Source: Marinobacterium ramblicola (GTDB taxonomy: Bacteria; Pseudomonadota; Gammaproteobacteria; Pseudomonadales; Balneatricaceae). From it: a stretch of 64,000 nucleotides of DNA. The position numbers were made by a program, and so were the translations under genes. The notes under the pieces were generated by a model that had not been told where the DNA came from, made no database searches, and saw nothing but the letters and a program-made list of their open reading frames with translations. Of this stretch, positions 54,770-64,000 are shown in pieces. Where the stretch lies: assembly GCF_019084545.1 (NCBI RefSeq), contig NZ_JAHREP010000019.1, positions 1 through 64,000 of the forward strand, written 5' to 3'. Positions within the stretch are counted from its first letter, which is position 1, and the number at the start of each line of letters is the position of its first letter.

Positions 54770-56032
54770 TCAGTGGCTGGCGCGACCGACGCCGTAGTAG
54801 GTGAAGCCCAGGTCATGCAGCAACTGAGGGTCGTAAACGTTGCGGCCGTCGACGATCACCGGCTCGCGCATCAGGCGGTGCAACTCGGTATAGTTGGGCG
54901 ACCAGTATTCGGGCCAGGCGGTCAGCAGCAACAGGGCGTCCACGCCGTTTACCGCCTCGTATGGCTTGGCGCAGTACACCAGTTGGGGGTGGTCGCCGTA
55001 ATGGAAGCGGAAATCCTCCAGCGCCTCCGGGTCGTGCAGCTGGATGGTCGCACCCTGGGCCAGCAGCGCATCGACCACGCGCAGGCTGGGCGCGCTCTCC
55101 ACCGTCGCCACCCCGGGTTTGAACGCCAGACCCCAGAGCGCGATGCGACGGCCATGCAGATCGCACTGGTAGTGCTGCCAGAGTTTGCGGAACGGCAGCT
55201 CCTTGTGCTGTTCGTTCTGCTTGAGCACGGTTTCCAGCAGTGTCGAACCGCGGGTCTTGCTGAGCAACCCGGCGAGACCCTCGATATATTGGGTAAAGTG
55301 CTGGCCACCGAAGCCGCAGCCGGGCGACAGGTAGTAGGGGCCGACGCGCTGGTCGGTGCTCATGCCATCGCGCACGGTCTCGATATCGACACCGACGTGA
55401 TCCGCCAGCATCGCCAGCTCGTTGATGTAGCCCAGACGCAGGGCGAGCATGCCGGTGATGGCGAATTTGGTGAACTCCGCTTCACGCCGACTCATCAACC
55501 GCAGTTCGGTACCCTCACGGGTAAACGGGCGCATCAGCGCAGTAAACATGGTGCCGGCCGAGTCGTTCTCGCAACCGACCAGCATCACCTCAGGATGGGC
55601 AAACTGGCGCATCGCCTGACCGCCCTGCAGCATGTCCGGCAGATAGACCACGTGCTGCTGCTTGTTTTCATCCAGCCGTGACTGCAGCTGATCGCTGGCG
55701 CCGGTGCCCAGGTTACTCTGGTTGACCACCAGCAGCGAGCCCTGATGCACCGCTGCCAGGTGAGCGACGATCTCGCCGGCCGCTTCCAGCTCGCCGGGGG
55801 CGATCGCGAGCCAATGGATCTCGGCGGAGAACGGATCCTCCTCCTCGCTGGAGCGGATCTGGCCACCGATAATGCCCTGCTCAAGCCGGTCCATCAGCCC
55901 CGGCTCGATGCGGATGGCGCTCTCCGCCGGTGCCAGCGCCGATCCCGCCTTGATGATATCGTTGCCGTAGCTCGCCAACTGCGCCGCAGCGATCCAGGCG
56001 GCGAGCTCATCGCCCCATACACAGATCTTCAT
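54770..56032 (-). CDS. UDP-glucose dehydrogenase-like protein with degenerate active site
   Basis: This 420-residue protein has the three-domain layout of UDP-glucose/GDP-mannose dehydrogenases, including GYINELAMLADHVGVD, SPGCGFGG and GLAFKPG. Key residues are altered. The Rossmann GxGxxG is GDELAA (7-12). The catalytic Cys of GGSCFPKD is His245 in GGQHFTQY, and the following Asp is Tyr249. The Lys of LATKISFINE is Arg199. The PEFLREG motif reads PDMLQGG (132-138). Oxidation of UDP-glucose therefore looks unlikely. It lies between pgi and mnmC in a tight - strand run beside galU, whose product is UDP-glucose, so a binding or regulatory role is conceivable. The frame is intact over the full length. 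Confidence 0.85.
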   Translation of the reverse strand: MKICVWGDELAAWIAAAQLASYGNDIIKAGSALAPAESAIRIEPGLMDRLEQGIIGGQIRSSEEEDPFSAEIHWLAIAPGELEAAGEIVAHLAAVHQGSLLVVNQSNLGTGASDQLQSRLDENKQQHVVYLPDMLQGGQAMRQFAHPEVMLVGCENDSAGTMFTALMRPFTREGTELRLMSRREAEFTKFAITGMLALRLGYINELAMLADHVGVDIETVRDGMSTDQRVGPYYLSPGCGFGGQHFTQYIEGLAGLLSKTRGSTLLETVLKQNEQHKELPFRKLWQHYQCDLHGRRIALWGLAFKPGVATVESAPSLRVVDALLAQGATIQLHDPEALEDFRFHYGDHPQLVYCAKPYEAVNGVDALLLLTAWPEYWSPNYTELHRLMREPVIVDGRNVYDPQLLHDLGFTYYGVGRASH

Positions 56033-56052
56033 TCTCAGCTCCTGTCATCCGC

Positions 56053-57684
56053 TCAGGCTTGCTCGCGCAGGGTGTTGATGCGCAGGAGCAGGCCGCGGGT
56101 AGCGCTGTCCAGTGACGCCGAGCGGTCGGGATTGTCAAGTTCGTCCAGCATCGCGGTGGCCATCTTCTTGCCCAGTTCCACGCCCCACTGATCGAACGGA
56201 TTGATACCCCAGATAACCGCCTGGGTGTACACCTTGTGCTCATACATGGCGATCAGCTGGCCCAGGGCATAGGGGGTCAGCTCATCGAGCAGGATGACAG
56301 TGCTGGGCTGATTGCCGCGATAGCGTTTCCAGGGTGGCGCAGCGTCCGCGCTGTCGTCGGCCAACGCCTTGTCGCCCAGTGCCAGCACGCGCGCCTGGGC
56401 CAGACAGTTGGCCAGTGCCAGGCGGTGCTGCTGTTGCAGCTCCTGACCGCGGTCGGTGTAGCGCTTGGCCGGCACGATGAAGTCGCACATCACCGACTCG
56501 GTACCCTGGTGCAGCAGTTGGTAGAACGCATGCTGGGCGTTGGGGCCGATCTCGCCCCAGAGTACCGGGCAGGTGTGTCCTTCGGTGGCGCTGCCATCCA
56601 GACGCACGCTCTTGCCGTTGCTCTCCATCTCCAGCTGCTCCAGATAGGCGGGCAGGTGGGCCAGGCGACCGTCGTAGGGCAGGATCGCATGGGCGTGAAT
56701 ATCGAGCAGGTTGATATTCCAGATGCCGACCAGGGCCAGCAGTACGGGCAGATTTTCGCGTAGCGGTGCCTGGTGGAAGTGAGTGTCGATGCTGTGGGCA
56801 CCGGCCAACAGACGGCGGAAACCCTCCATGCCGATGGAGATCGCGATCGGCAGCCCGATCGCAGACCACATCGAATAGCGCCCACCGGTCCAATCCCAGA
56901 ACAGCAGCTGGTTCTGACTCGGGATACCCCATTCGCCGGCTTTCTCCGGTTGCGCGGTAATACCGATGAAGTGGTGGCGCAGAATCACGTCGCTGTCCAG
57001 GCCGCTGGCATCGACCAGCCACTGGCGGGCGGTCGCGGCATTGGCCAGAGTGTCGATGGTGGTGAACGACTTGGACGAGAGTACGAACAGCGTCGTGGCC
57101 GGATTGAGGCGACTGAGCAGTCCGGATAGCTGGCTGCCATCCATCGATGACACGAAATGCAGCTCTATCCCCTGTGCGGCTTTCGGTTTGAAGTCACTCA
57201 GTGCACGACAGGTCATCAGCGGGCCGAGATCGGATCCGCCGACACCGATATTGACCACGGTGTCGATCGCTTCGCCACTGTATCCGCGCCACTGTCCCGA
57301 GTGCAGGGTGGCGACCAGGGCCTCCATCTTTGCCAGGGTCGACTGCACGCCGGCGATAATATCCTCGCCATTCACGCTCAGGCTTTTACCGGCCGGCGTA
57401 CGCAGTGCCGTATGCAGCGCTGCGCGGCCCTCGGTGCAGTTGACCGGCTCGCCGCTGATCAGGTCGTCGATCTTCTGCTTCAACTGACAGGCATCGGCCA
57501 GTGCGACCAGTTGATCCAGCGTCTCCGGCAACAGACGCTGGCGGCTCAGGTCGAGCAGCAGACCGTCGTGCTCGAAGGTCAGCGCATCGAAGCGGTTATC
57601 GTCACCGAGCAGTTCGCTCAGGTGACGGGATTTGAGCACCTGCGCGGCATCGCGCAGGTCGCTCCAGCAGCTATCGGGGGTCAC
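56053..57684 (-). CDS. pgi: Glucose-6-phosphate isomerase
   Basis: Pgi (543 residues) interconverts glucose-6-phosphate and fructose-6-phosphate. Family motifs are VLSSKSFTTIDTLANA, DWTGGRYSMWSAIGLPIA and INPFDQWGVELGKKMA. I chose GTG 57684 because AAGGAG lies five bases upstream. Longer in-frame starts would run back into the end of galU and add 36 unrelated residues. It lies 43 bases after galU and 20 bases before the dehydrogenase-like gene, consistent with one transcript for hexose-phosphate and nucleotide-sugar metabolism. Confidence 0.97.
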   Translation of the reverse strand: MTPDSCWSDLRDAAQVLKSRHLSELLGDDNRFDALTFEHDGLLLDLSRQRLLPETLDQLVALADACQLKQKIDDLISGEPVNCTEGRAALHTALRTPAGKSLSVNGEDIIAGVQSTLAKMEALVATLHSGQWRGYSGEAIDTVVNIGVGGSDLGPLMTCRALSDFKPKAAQGIELHFVSSMDGSQLSGLLSRLNPATTLFVLSSKSFTTIDTLANAATARQWLVDASGLDSDVILRHHFIGITAQPEKAGEWGIPSQNQLLFWDWTGGRYSMWSAIGLPIAISIGMEGFRRLLAGAHSIDTHFHQAPLRENLPVLLALVGIWNINLLDIHAHAILPYDGRLAHLPAYLEQLEMESNGKSVRLDGSATEGHTCPVLWGEIGPNAQHAFYQLLHQGTESVMCDFIVPAKRYTDRGQELQQQHRLALANCLAQARVLALGDKALADDSADAAPPWKRYRGNQPSTVILLDELTPYALGQLIAMYEHKVYTQAVIWGINPFDQWGVELGKKMATAMLDELDNPDRSASLDSATRGLLLRINTLREQA

Positions 57685-57727
57685 GGTAACTCCTTGCCCG
57701 GGTTCGAGAGGATCCTGGGATCCCTGC

Positions 57728-58606
57728 TCAGAGGGTAAGACCGCTGATGAAGTCGCGCAGAGCCGCCCCGGTTTCCGGATGGCGCAGCCCAAGTGCGATA
57801 TTGGCCTGCAGCAGACCGGCCTTGTTGCCGCAGTCGTAGATCTTGCCGCGCATGTTGTAGGCTTCCAGCGGCGACTCCCGGGTCAGTGCCAGCAGTGCGT
57901 CGGTGAGCTGGATCTCGCCGCCGGCACCCGGTTTCGTTTCCTTCAACAGCTGCATCACCCTTGCCGGCAGAATGTAGCGGCCGACGATGGCCAGATTGGA
58001 CGGGGCCTCCTCCGCCTTGGGTTTTTCGATCATCCCCTTGATCTCGGCGCTCTGGCCCGATTCCACCTTGCTGCCGCCGCAGTCGACGATACCGTAACGC
58101 TGTACCTGATCCTGCGGCACAGACTCGACCATGATCTGGCCCTTGCCGGACTCCGCATAGCGGGCGGTCATCGCACTCAGGTCGCGCTTGCCATCCGGGT
58201 TGTCGATGATCATGTCGGGCAGGATAACCGCGAAGTCGTCGTCGCCGACGATATGAGCGGCACAGAGCACCGCATGGCCCAGGCCCAGCGCCTGCGGCTG
58301 ACGTACCGATACGATCTCCACATCGTCGGGGATGGTGTCGTTCACTGCCGCACGCAGCTCATGCTTGCCCTTGCGGGTCAGCTCCACCTCCAGCTCGTAG
58401 TGGTGATCGAAGTGATCCTCTATCGCCTGTTTGCCGCTGCGTGTCACCAGGATGATTTCACGGAATCCCGCTTCGATCGCCTCTTCGACCACATGCTGAA
58501 TCACCGGCTTGTCGACCACGGTCAGCATCTCTTTGGGGATCGCTTTACTGGCCGGCAGAACACGGGTACCCAGCCCCGCGACGGGGATCACAACTTTAGT
58601 CAGCAT
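57728..58606 (-). CDS. galU: UTP-glucose-1-phosphate uridylyltransferase
   Basis: GalU (292 residues) makes UDP-glucose for surface polysaccharides and glycosylation. The N-terminal nucleotide-binding motif AGLGTRVLPASKAIPKEML and the segment AVILPDMIIDNPDG are characteristic. ATG 58606 starts the family sequence MLTKVVIPVAG. A gap of 97 bases separates it from the antiporter operon upstream, where a promoter is expected but I could not pick a convincing one. Confidence 0.97.
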   Translation of the reverse strand: MLTKVVIPVAGLGTRVLPASKAIPKEMLTVVDKPVIQHVVEEAIEAGFREIILVTRSGKQAIEDHFDHHYELEVELTRKGKHELRAAVNDTIPDDVEIVSVRQPQALGLGHAVLCAAHIVGDDDFAVILPDMIIDNPDGKRDLSAMTARYAESGKGQIMVESVPQDQVQRYGIVDCGGSKVESGQSAEIKGMIEKPKAEEAPSNLAIVGRYILPARVMQLLKETKPGAGGEIQLTDALLALTRESPLEAYNMRGKIYDCGNKAGLLQANIALGLRHPETGAALRDFISGLTL

Positions 58607-58703
58607 CTTGAACCCTTGTAACTCGGTAAATTAATTCGCACACAATACCATAAAGCGGTTAGCGCCCACATGACGCCGCTCAGCGATCGATTATGAGGGC
58701 CGA

Positions 58704-59072
58704 TCAGTTGTCGGCAGGCGGTGGCTGACGCTTGCGGACGGCGTTGCACAGCGCCTGCCCCTGGGTGCGTTTGAGTGCGCGCACCTTTTGGTGAAGGGCC
58801 GCTTTCGCGAGCATGTGCGCGCTGACCGGCGCGGTGATCAGCAGAAACAGAGTGATCAGCAGTTCGTGTACCACCAGCCGCTGCTCGACGGCGAAGAAGT
58901 AGATCATGGAGCCTATCAGCAGTCCGGCCAGACCCAGGGTGGTGGCCTTGGTCGGGGCATGCAGGCGGGTGAAAAAGTCGGGCAGGCGCAGCAGGCCGAA
59001 AGAGCCCAGCAGCACGAAAATACCGCCCAGAAGCAGGAATGCACAGATGATGAGTTCGATTACAGGGGGCAT
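58704..59072 (-). CDS. mrpG: Mrp-type cation:proton antiporter subunit G
   Basis: MrpG/PhaG (122 residues) is a small three-helix subunit of the multi-subunit Na+ or K+/H+ antiporter. The signature LGSFGLLRLPDFFTRLHAPT is present, followed by two more hydrophobic helices and a basic tail. ATG 59072 has AGGAG six bases upstream; ATG 59078 overlaps that site and is less likely. It is the last gene of the operon. The first base after mrpF is only nine bases away. Confidence 0.95.
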   Translation of the reverse strand: MPPVIELIICAFLLLGGIFVLLGSFGLLRLPDFFTRLHAPTKATTLGLAGLLIGSMIYFFAVEQRLVVHELLITLFLLITAPVSAHMLAKAALHQKVRALKRTQGQALCNAVRKRQPPPADN

Positions 59073-59081
59073 GGTCATCTC

Positions 59082-59351
59082 CTACTCGATAATGTCGCCG
59101 CGCAGCAGGTATTTGCACAGCGCGGCGGTGCTGACAAAGCCGAGCATCGCGATCAGCAGCGCACTCTCGAAATAGAGCGCGGAGCCCTTGTACAGCCCGA
59201 ACAGCAGAATCAGGCCAATGCTGTTGATATACAGCGTATCCAGCGCCAGGATGCGGTCCGGCAGGTCCGGGCCTCTAAGCAGACGGATCAGATTCATGAT
59301 CAACGAGACACAGATCAGGGCGCTGACGATGACGATGGTGGTGCTCAGCAT
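59082..59351 (-). CDS. mrpF: Mrp-type cation:proton antiporter subunit F
   Basis: MrpF/PhaF (89 residues) has three hydrophobic helices and the conserved LLRGPDLPDRILALDTLYIN segment. ATG 59351 has AAGGAGAT seven bases upstream, and the family sequence starts there. It overlaps the end of mrpE by seven bases. In the Mrp complex it packs against MrpG and MrpE. Confidence 0.95.
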   Translation of the reverse strand: MLSTTIVIVSALICVSLIMNLIRLLRGPDLPDRILALDTLYINSIGLILLFGLYKGSALYFESALLIAMLGFVSTAALCKYLLRGDIIE

Positions 59352-59848
59352 CCGAATATCTCCTTCAGCGGCGCCTCGTAACGGGACTTGATCTGCGCGA
59401 TCAACTGCGCTTCGTCGGTCAGGTGGAGTACGTGAATATAGAGCCACTGCCTGTCTTCCGATACTTCGGCGCTCACCGTGCCCGGCGTCAGCGAGATGGT
59501 GCTGGCCAGAATCGTGATCGGCACAGCGCCTTCGATATCCAGCGGCAATGCGACAAAGGCCGGTTGCAACCTGCCCATCGGACCGATAACCCGCATCGCC
59601 ACCTCAAAGTTGGCCACCAGGATGTCGTACAGCACCATCAGGGCATAGCGCAACGCCCGCAGGTGGGAGCGCACCCTGGGCTGGGGTGACTGCATGGGGC
59701 TCACCAGCAACGGGATACCCAGTGCCAGAACGGCACCGAGCAGAATGTGTCCGACTGCCAGCGTGTTGTTGAGCAACAGCCAGACCGCGAACAGGATCAG
59801 GCTTTGTGCCGGCATCGGTAACCAGCGGCGGGTAAAGGCGTTGATCAT
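59345..59848 (-). CDS. mrpE: Mrp-type cation:proton antiporter subunit E
   Basis: MrpE/PhaE (167 residues) has N-terminal hydrophobic helices (SLILFAVWLLLNNTLAVGHI) and a soluble C-terminal part with the family motif ASTISLTPGTVSAEVSEDRQ. The ATG overlaps the mrpD stop by four bases. The subunit is needed for antiporter assembly and activity in studied homologues. Confidence 0.95.
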   Translation of the reverse strand: MINAFTRRWLPMPAQSLILFAVWLLLNNTLAVGHILLGAVLALGIPLLVSPMQSPQPRVRSHLRALRYALMVLYDILVANFEVAMRVIGPMGRLQPAFVALPLDIEGAVPITILASTISLTPGTVSAEVSEDRQWLYIHVLHLTDEAQLIAQIKSRYEAPLKEIFGC

Positions 59849-61353
59849 GAACCACCTCCCGGCAACAGTGGGCCCAGCGCTCGACTCATGTTGTGCAGCT
59901 GCTCGGCCGTGTCAAAGGTGAAGTCGGATACCGGACCGCCGAAGATCACCAGCAGTGGTGAGATGGCCAGCAGCAGGAACACCGCCGTCAGTTGCAGTCT
60001 GGACACCGGTTCGCAGGAGTCGGGCTCGCGGCTGGTGTGCCAGAACAGGGTGGTACCGGCTCGTGACATGGCGATCAACGCCGCCAGCCCCCCGATCAGT
60101 ATGGTCGGATAGATCCAGGCCGCCTCTCCCTCCAGCGCCGCCGACTTCAGCAGCAGGGCTTTGCCGACGAAGCCGGAGAAGGGGGGCAGGCCGACAATCG
60201 CCAGGGCGCCGATGAAGAACGCGATGCCGATACCGACCGGCTGACACATACGGCGTGCGGCGACGAAACGGTCTTCCGCCTTGCCGCGCTGGCGGCTGAT
60301 CATGTCGGCGAGCAGGAACAGGCCGGCGCAGACCAGAGTCGAATGCACCAGATAATAAAGCAGGGCGCCGGTGGCCTCGCTGCGCGCCATTGCCAACCCC
60401 ACCAGCAGGGTACCGACGGATAGCACCACCAGCTGGGCGACCAGTTGGCGCAGGCTGGAGGCCGCGAGTACGCCGATGGTGGCGGCGATGAGTGTCAGGA
60501 TCGACAGCGGCCAGAGCCAGGGGATGGCGATCTGGGCCAGGGCACCGGCATCCTCACCGAAGATCACGGTAAACACCCGCAGAATGCTGTAGATCCCCAC
60601 CTTGGTCAGAATCGCGAACAGCGCCGCTACCGGTGCGCTGGCCGCGGAATAGGTGCGCGGTAGCCAGAACTGCAGCGGCAGGATCGCCGACTTCAGGCCG
60701 AACACCACCAGCAGCATCAAGGCACCGGCGCCGGCGATCGCCTGCTCGGCTGCATCCAGCTGACTCACCTTCTGCGCCAGGTCGGCGATATTGAGCGTGC
60801 CGGTGGTGCCATAGATGATGCCCAGCGCAAACAGGAAGATCGACGACCCCACCAGGTTCAGCACCACATAGTGTACGCTGGCGCGGGTCTTCTGTTTGCC
60901 GCCACCATGGATCAGCAGGGCATAGGAGGCGATCAGCAGCACCTCGAAGAAGACGAACAGGTTGAAGATATCGCCGGTCAGGAAGGCGCCGTTGATCCCC
61001 ATCAGCTGGAACATGAACAACGGGTGGAAATACGCCCCCTGACGGTCGTCCCCGGCGCAGGCGTAAAGCATGCAGGCGAACCCCAGTACCGAGCTGAGCA
61101 GCAGCATCAGCGTCGACAGGCGGTCGGCCACCAGCACAATGCCGTATGGCGGGTGCCAGTCGCCCAGCACGTAGAGCTGTATCACGTCGCTGTCCGCCTG
61201 TAGTAACAAGCGCAGTGTAATCAAAACCAGCACGCCCAGCGCAGCCAGGGATAGTGAGCGCTGACGCGCGATCTGTCCGCTGATCGGCGGCAGCAGCATC
61301 AGAACGCCGCAGAGCAGCGGAATCAGAATCGGCAATATGGCCAAGTGTTCCAT
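59845..61353 (-). CDS. mrpD: Mrp-type cation:proton antiporter subunit D
   Basis: MrpD/PhaD (502 residues) is homologous to the NuoL/M/N proton-pumping subunits of complex I. It has about 14 hydrophobic segments and a broken-helix region with KSAILPLQFWLPRTYSAASA. The start ATG 61353 directly abuts the mrpC stop. It provides one of the two proton paths of the antiporter. Confidence 0.96.
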   Translation of the reverse strand: MEHLAILPILIPLLCGVLMLLPPISGQIARQRSLSLAALGVLVLITLRLLLQADSDVIQLYVLGDWHPPYGIVLVADRLSTLMLLLSSVLGFACMLYACAGDDRQGAYFHPLFMFQLMGINGAFLTGDIFNLFVFFEVLLIASYALLIHGGGKQKTRASVHYVVLNLVGSSIFLFALGIIYGTTGTLNIADLAQKVSQLDAAEQAIAGAGALMLLVVFGLKSAILPLQFWLPRTYSAASAPVAALFAILTKVGIYSILRVFTVIFGEDAGALAQIAIPWLWPLSILTLIAATIGVLAASSLRQLVAQLVVLSVGTLLVGLAMARSEATGALLYYLVHSTLVCAGLFLLADMISRQRGKAEDRFVAARRMCQPVGIGIAFFIGALAIVGLPPFSGFVGKALLLKSAALEGEAAWIYPTILIGGLAALIAMSRAGTTLFWHTSREPDSCEPVSRLQLTAVFLLLAISPLLVIFGGPVSDFTFDTAEQLHNMSRALGPLLPGGGS

Positions 61354-61716
61354 TTATGGCTTCTCCCTGGCGGTCGACTCGTCGGGGATCGTGGGCAGGC
61401 GACCGTCCACATGATCGTTGCCCAGGTCGGCGCGGGCGCGCATCGCCAGAATGACCGCGAAGGCGGTCATGGCAAAGCCGATCACAATGGCGGTGAGCAC
61501 CAGTGCCTGTGGCAACGGGTCGGTATAGTTGGCCGGCCCCTCTTGCAGTACCGCCGCATCATCGACGCCCAGGCGGCCGCTGGCGAACAGAAACAGGTTC
61601 ACCGCATAGGAGAGCAGGGTGAGCCCGACAACGACCGGAAAGGTCCGGCCACGCAGGGTGAGGAAAATACCGCTGGTGGTCAAAATGCCGACGCACAGTG
61701 CATAGAGCATCTCCAT
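61354..61716 (-). CDS. mrpC: Mrp-type cation:proton antiporter subunit C
   Basis: MrpC/PhaC (120 residues) is homologous to NuoK, with three hydrophobic helices and the conserved NYTDPLPQALVLTAIVIGFA segment. Its stop is adjacent to the mrpD start, and its ATG lies two bases after the mrpAB stop. Confidence 0.96.
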   Translation of the reverse strand: MEMLYALCVGILTTSGIFLTLRGRTFPVVVGLTLLSYAVNLFLFASGRLGVDDAAVLQEGPANYTDPLPQALVLTAIVIGFAMTAFAVILAMRARADLGNDHVDGRLPTIPDESTAREKP

Positions 61717-61717
61717 A

Positions 61718-64000
61718 TCAGAGCTCCTCCTTGGTCAGTACCGGTCGTTCCGAGGTGGTCAGCTTGCCGAGGTTGGCCAGAATCAACAGCGTGGCGCCAA
61801 TCACGGTCAGGTAGACGCCGAGGTCGAACAGCATGGCGCTGGCCAGCTCGAAATCGCCCACCAGCGGCAGATGGAAGTGACCGAACCAGGAGGTCAGGAA
61901 GGGGCGCCCGAAGGCCCAGCTGCCGATCCCGGTCAGCGTAGCGATCAACAGCCCGGAACCGATCAACCACTGGTAATTGAGCCTCAATCGTTCCTTGATG
62001 AAATCGACGCCATTGGCCACATACTGCTGGATGATCGCCACTGCCGTGATAAGCCCGGCGATAAAGCCGCCGCCGGGCATATTGTGCCCACGCAGGAAGA
62101 TATAGACCGATACCAGCAGCGCCAGCGGCAGCAGCAGCTGCGACACAGTGGCCAGGATGACCGGGTAACGGTCGTTGGACCAGGGGCGTCCGCGCTCGTC
62201 GCCGGCGGGCATGAACAGGCGCATTCGGTTGATCAGCTTGAAGATCCCCAGTGCAGCGATCCCCAATACGGTGATTTCACCCAGCGTATCGAAGCCACGG
62301 AAGTCCACCAGGATGACGTTGACCACGTTGGTGCCACCACCGCCGGTTTTGCTGTTGGCCAGGAAAAAGTCGGAGATCGAGTGCAGCGGCCGCGTCATCA
62401 ATGCATAGCAGAGCGTGCCGATCATACCGCCGACCAGGGCCGAGATCGCCAGATCCCGCATCATCTGGTGCGGACTCGACTCTTTCGGTGTGCGCTGGGG
62501 CAGGAAGAACAGCGCCAGCATCAGCAGGATCACCGTGACCACCTCCACCGACAGCTGGGTCAGGGCCAGGTCGGGGGCCGAGAAGCGGGCAAAGGTAACG
62601 GAGACGATCAGGCCGACGATGGAGAGCGTAATCAGCGCGATCATCCGCTTGCGGTGCCAGATAACGGTTGCCAGGGCACCGAGGATGAGCAGGGCCGCAC
62701 CGGTGATCTCGACGCCACCCAGCGGCAACTGAGGCCGGTCCCCTGCAGGCTGGTTCAGCGTCATCATCGGGGTCACGATCAGCGCAACCGTGAACAGCAG
62801 CATCAGCATCAGGTAGCGTTGCAGCGAGCCGTTCTCCAGCCGATCATTGAGCCAGCGGCATCCGGCCATCAGCAGCTGAATCAGCTTTTCGAACACCTCC
62901 TTGGCGTCGGCTTCGGGGAACTGGGCCTGGAACTGGAACAGCACCTTGCGGTTGTAATAGATCACCAGGCCGCCGATAAAGGCGATCGTACTCATCGCCA
63001 GCGGCAGGTTGAAGCCGTGCCAGATCGCCAGGCTATACTCCGGCACCAGCCCCTGAATGACTGCCGACGAGGCGCTGTTAAGCAGATCGCCGATCACGTA
63101 GCCCGGCAGCACCCCCACCAGCAGACAGAGCGCGACCAGAATCTCCACCGGCAGTTTCATGTAGCGCGGCGGTTCATGGGGGGTACGCGGCAGATCGATC
63201 GGCTCGCCGTTGAAGAACACGTCGTGGATAAAGCGCAGCGAGTAAGCGACCGAGAATACGCCGCCACAGGTGGCCAGCACCGGTACCAGCCAGGAGAGTG
63301 CCCCCAGCGTACTCTGATGCAGGGTTTCGGAGAAAAACATCTCCTTGGACAGAAAACCGTTCAGCAGCGGCACACCGGCCATCGCCGAGGCAGCGACCAT
63401 CGCCAGCGTGGCGGTGTAGGGCATGTATTTCCACAGGCCGTTGAGCTTGCGCATATCGCGCGAGCCCGACTCATGGTCGATGATCCCGGCGGCCATGAAC
63501 AGCGACGCCTTGAAGGTGGCGTGGTTGATGATATGGAAGATCGCCGCCACCGCCGCGAGCTTGGTATCCATCCCCAGCAGCAGCGTGATCAGGCCCAGAT
63601 GGCTGATGGTGGAGTACGCCAGCAGCCCCTTGAGATCATGCTTGAACAGAGCGAAATAGGCGCCGGTCAGCAGCGTGATCAGGCCGGTCAGGCTGACGAT
63701 CAGGAACCACATATCGGTACCCGACAGCACCGGGTAGAAGCGGGCCATCAGAAAGATGCCCGCCTTGACCATCGTCGCCGAGTGCAGGTAGGCGCTGACC
63801 GGCGTCGGCGCCGCCATGGCATGGGGCAGCCAGAAGTGGAACGGGAACTGCGCCGACTTGGTAAACGCGCCGAGCAGCATCAGTATGAGAATAGCCGGGT
63901 AGTAGCCGGAGTTGCGGATCTGGATGGTGCTGGCCAGCACCCTGTCCAGATCGTAGCTGCCGACCACGTTGCCGATCAGCAGAATACCGGCCAGCAGCGC
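61718..64000 (-). CDS. mrpA: Mrp-type antiporter fused subunit A/B (5' truncated by window)
   Basis: At least 760 residues are present; the frame stays open to the window edge, so the N terminus is missing. The NuoL-like part includes [20 protein letters not shown] and [20 protein letters not shown]. The MrpA C-terminal region and MbhD/MbhE-type segments follow. The last roughly 140 residues ([20 protein letters not shown] and [20 protein letters not shown]) form the MrpB domain. This A-B fusion defines group-2 (PhaAB) operons. The complex exchanges Na+ or K+ for H+ and supports pH and salt tolerance. Confidence 0.95.
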   Translation of the reverse strand, partial: ALLAGILLIGNVVGSYDLDRVLASTIQIRNSGYYPAILILMLLGAFTKSAQFPFHFWLPHAMAAPTPVSAYLHSATMVKAGIFLMARFYPVLSGTDMWFLIVSLTGLITLLTGAYFALFKHDLKGLLAYSTISHLGLITLLLGMDTKLAAVAAIFHIINHATFKASLFMAAGIIDHESGSRDMRKLNGLWKYMPYTATLAMVAASAMAGVPLLNGFLSKEMFFSETLHQSTLGALSWLVPVLATCGGVFSVAYSLRFIHDVFFNGEPIDLPRTPHEPPRYMKLPVEILVALCLLVGVLPGYVIGDLLNSASSAVIQGLVPEYSLAIWHGFNLPLAMSTIAFIGGLVIYYNRKVLFQFQAQFPEADAKEVFEKLIQLLMAGCRWLNDRLENGSLQRYLMLMLLFTVALIVTPMMTLNQPAGDRPQLPLGGVEITGAALLILGALATVIWHRKRMIALITLSIVGLIVSVTFARFSAPDLALTQLSVEVVTVILLMLALFFLPQRTPKESSPHQMMRDLAISALVGGMIGTLCYALMTRPLHSISDFFLANSKTGGGGTNVVNVILVDFRGFDTLGEITVLGIAALGIFKLINRMRLFMPAGDERGRPWSNDRYPVILATVSQLLLPLALLVSVYIFLRGHNMPGGGFIAGLITAVAIIQQYVANGVDFIKERLRLNYQWLIGSGLLIATLTGIGSWAFGRPFLTSWFGHFHLPLVGDFELASAMLFDLGVYLTVIGATLLILANLGKLTTSERPVLTKEEL

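Noticed and set aside
58600-59118. 172-codon - strand frame overlapping mrpG
   Set aside because: It lies in another frame over the well-matched mrpG and has no family features.

Overview
The window is chromosomal DNA from a GC-rich, polarly flagellated gammaproteobacterium. Gene content and order resemble Pseudomonas and the marine Oceanospirillales/Pseudomonadales (Marinobacterium-like); this placement is inferred from synteny and not from a marker gene. No rRNA, tRNA, insertion sequence, prophage or CRISPR array was recognised. Genes are densely packed in operons, with many 1 to 8 base overlaps and several GTG or TTG starts.

Region 1 (1-10675) is an acetate-utilisation block: the 3' end of acs (acetyl-CoA synthetase), the LuxR-type regulator CrbR, the transporter-fused hybrid kinase CrbS on the opposite strand, a DUF4212 plus sodium:solute symporter pair, then a cNMP-binding/CBS/DUF294 nucleotidyltransferase protein and a DEDDh exonuclease. 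The CrbS/CrbR pair is known to control acs in Pseudomonas and Vibrio, so sensor, regulator, uptake and activation sit together.

Region 2 (10760-37667) is one long flagellar and chemotaxis block on the + strand: fliEFGHIJ, fliK, fliLMNOPQR-flhB, flhA-flhF-fleN-fliA, cheYZAB, motCD, a ParC/ParP-like pair and a DUF2802 protein. It encodes the MS ring, the C ring, the export gate and ATPase, the polar placement and number-control GTPase/ATPase pair, sigma-28, the chemotaxis phosphorelay and a second stator. Sigma-54 type -24/-12 elements precede fliK and flhA. FleQ-box-like sequences lie in the fliE and flhA leaders, suggesting FleQ/RpoN control although fleQ is not in the window. A canonical cheW, expected after parP, is absent.

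Region 3 (37661-40029, - strand) holds a short FlhB C-terminal paralogue and a second FliK-like protein.

Region 4 (40200-47213, + strand) is a complete cytochrome c maturation operon, ccmABCDEFGHI, including a 59-residue ccmD. It is followed by zipA, ligA, a YheU-like gene and a DUF4126 membrane protein (47271-52069).

Region 5 (52074-58606, - strand) reads galU, pgi, a UDP-glucose dehydrogenase-like gene with a disrupted active site, mnmC and a CBS-domain gene, with very short gaps. Region 6 (58704-64000, - strand) is a group-2 Mrp/Pha cation:proton antiporter operon (fused AB, C, D, E, F, G) whose first gene runs off the window. Na+ handling by Mrp fits a marine or saline lifestyle.

The features most worth following up are the FleQ-like boxes downstream of the flhA sigma-54 promoter, the shared CheY-docking-like peptide in FliM, CheZ and CheA, the missing cheW, the degenerate dehydrogenase in the galU-pgi run, and the palindrome in the crbS/symporter divergent region.
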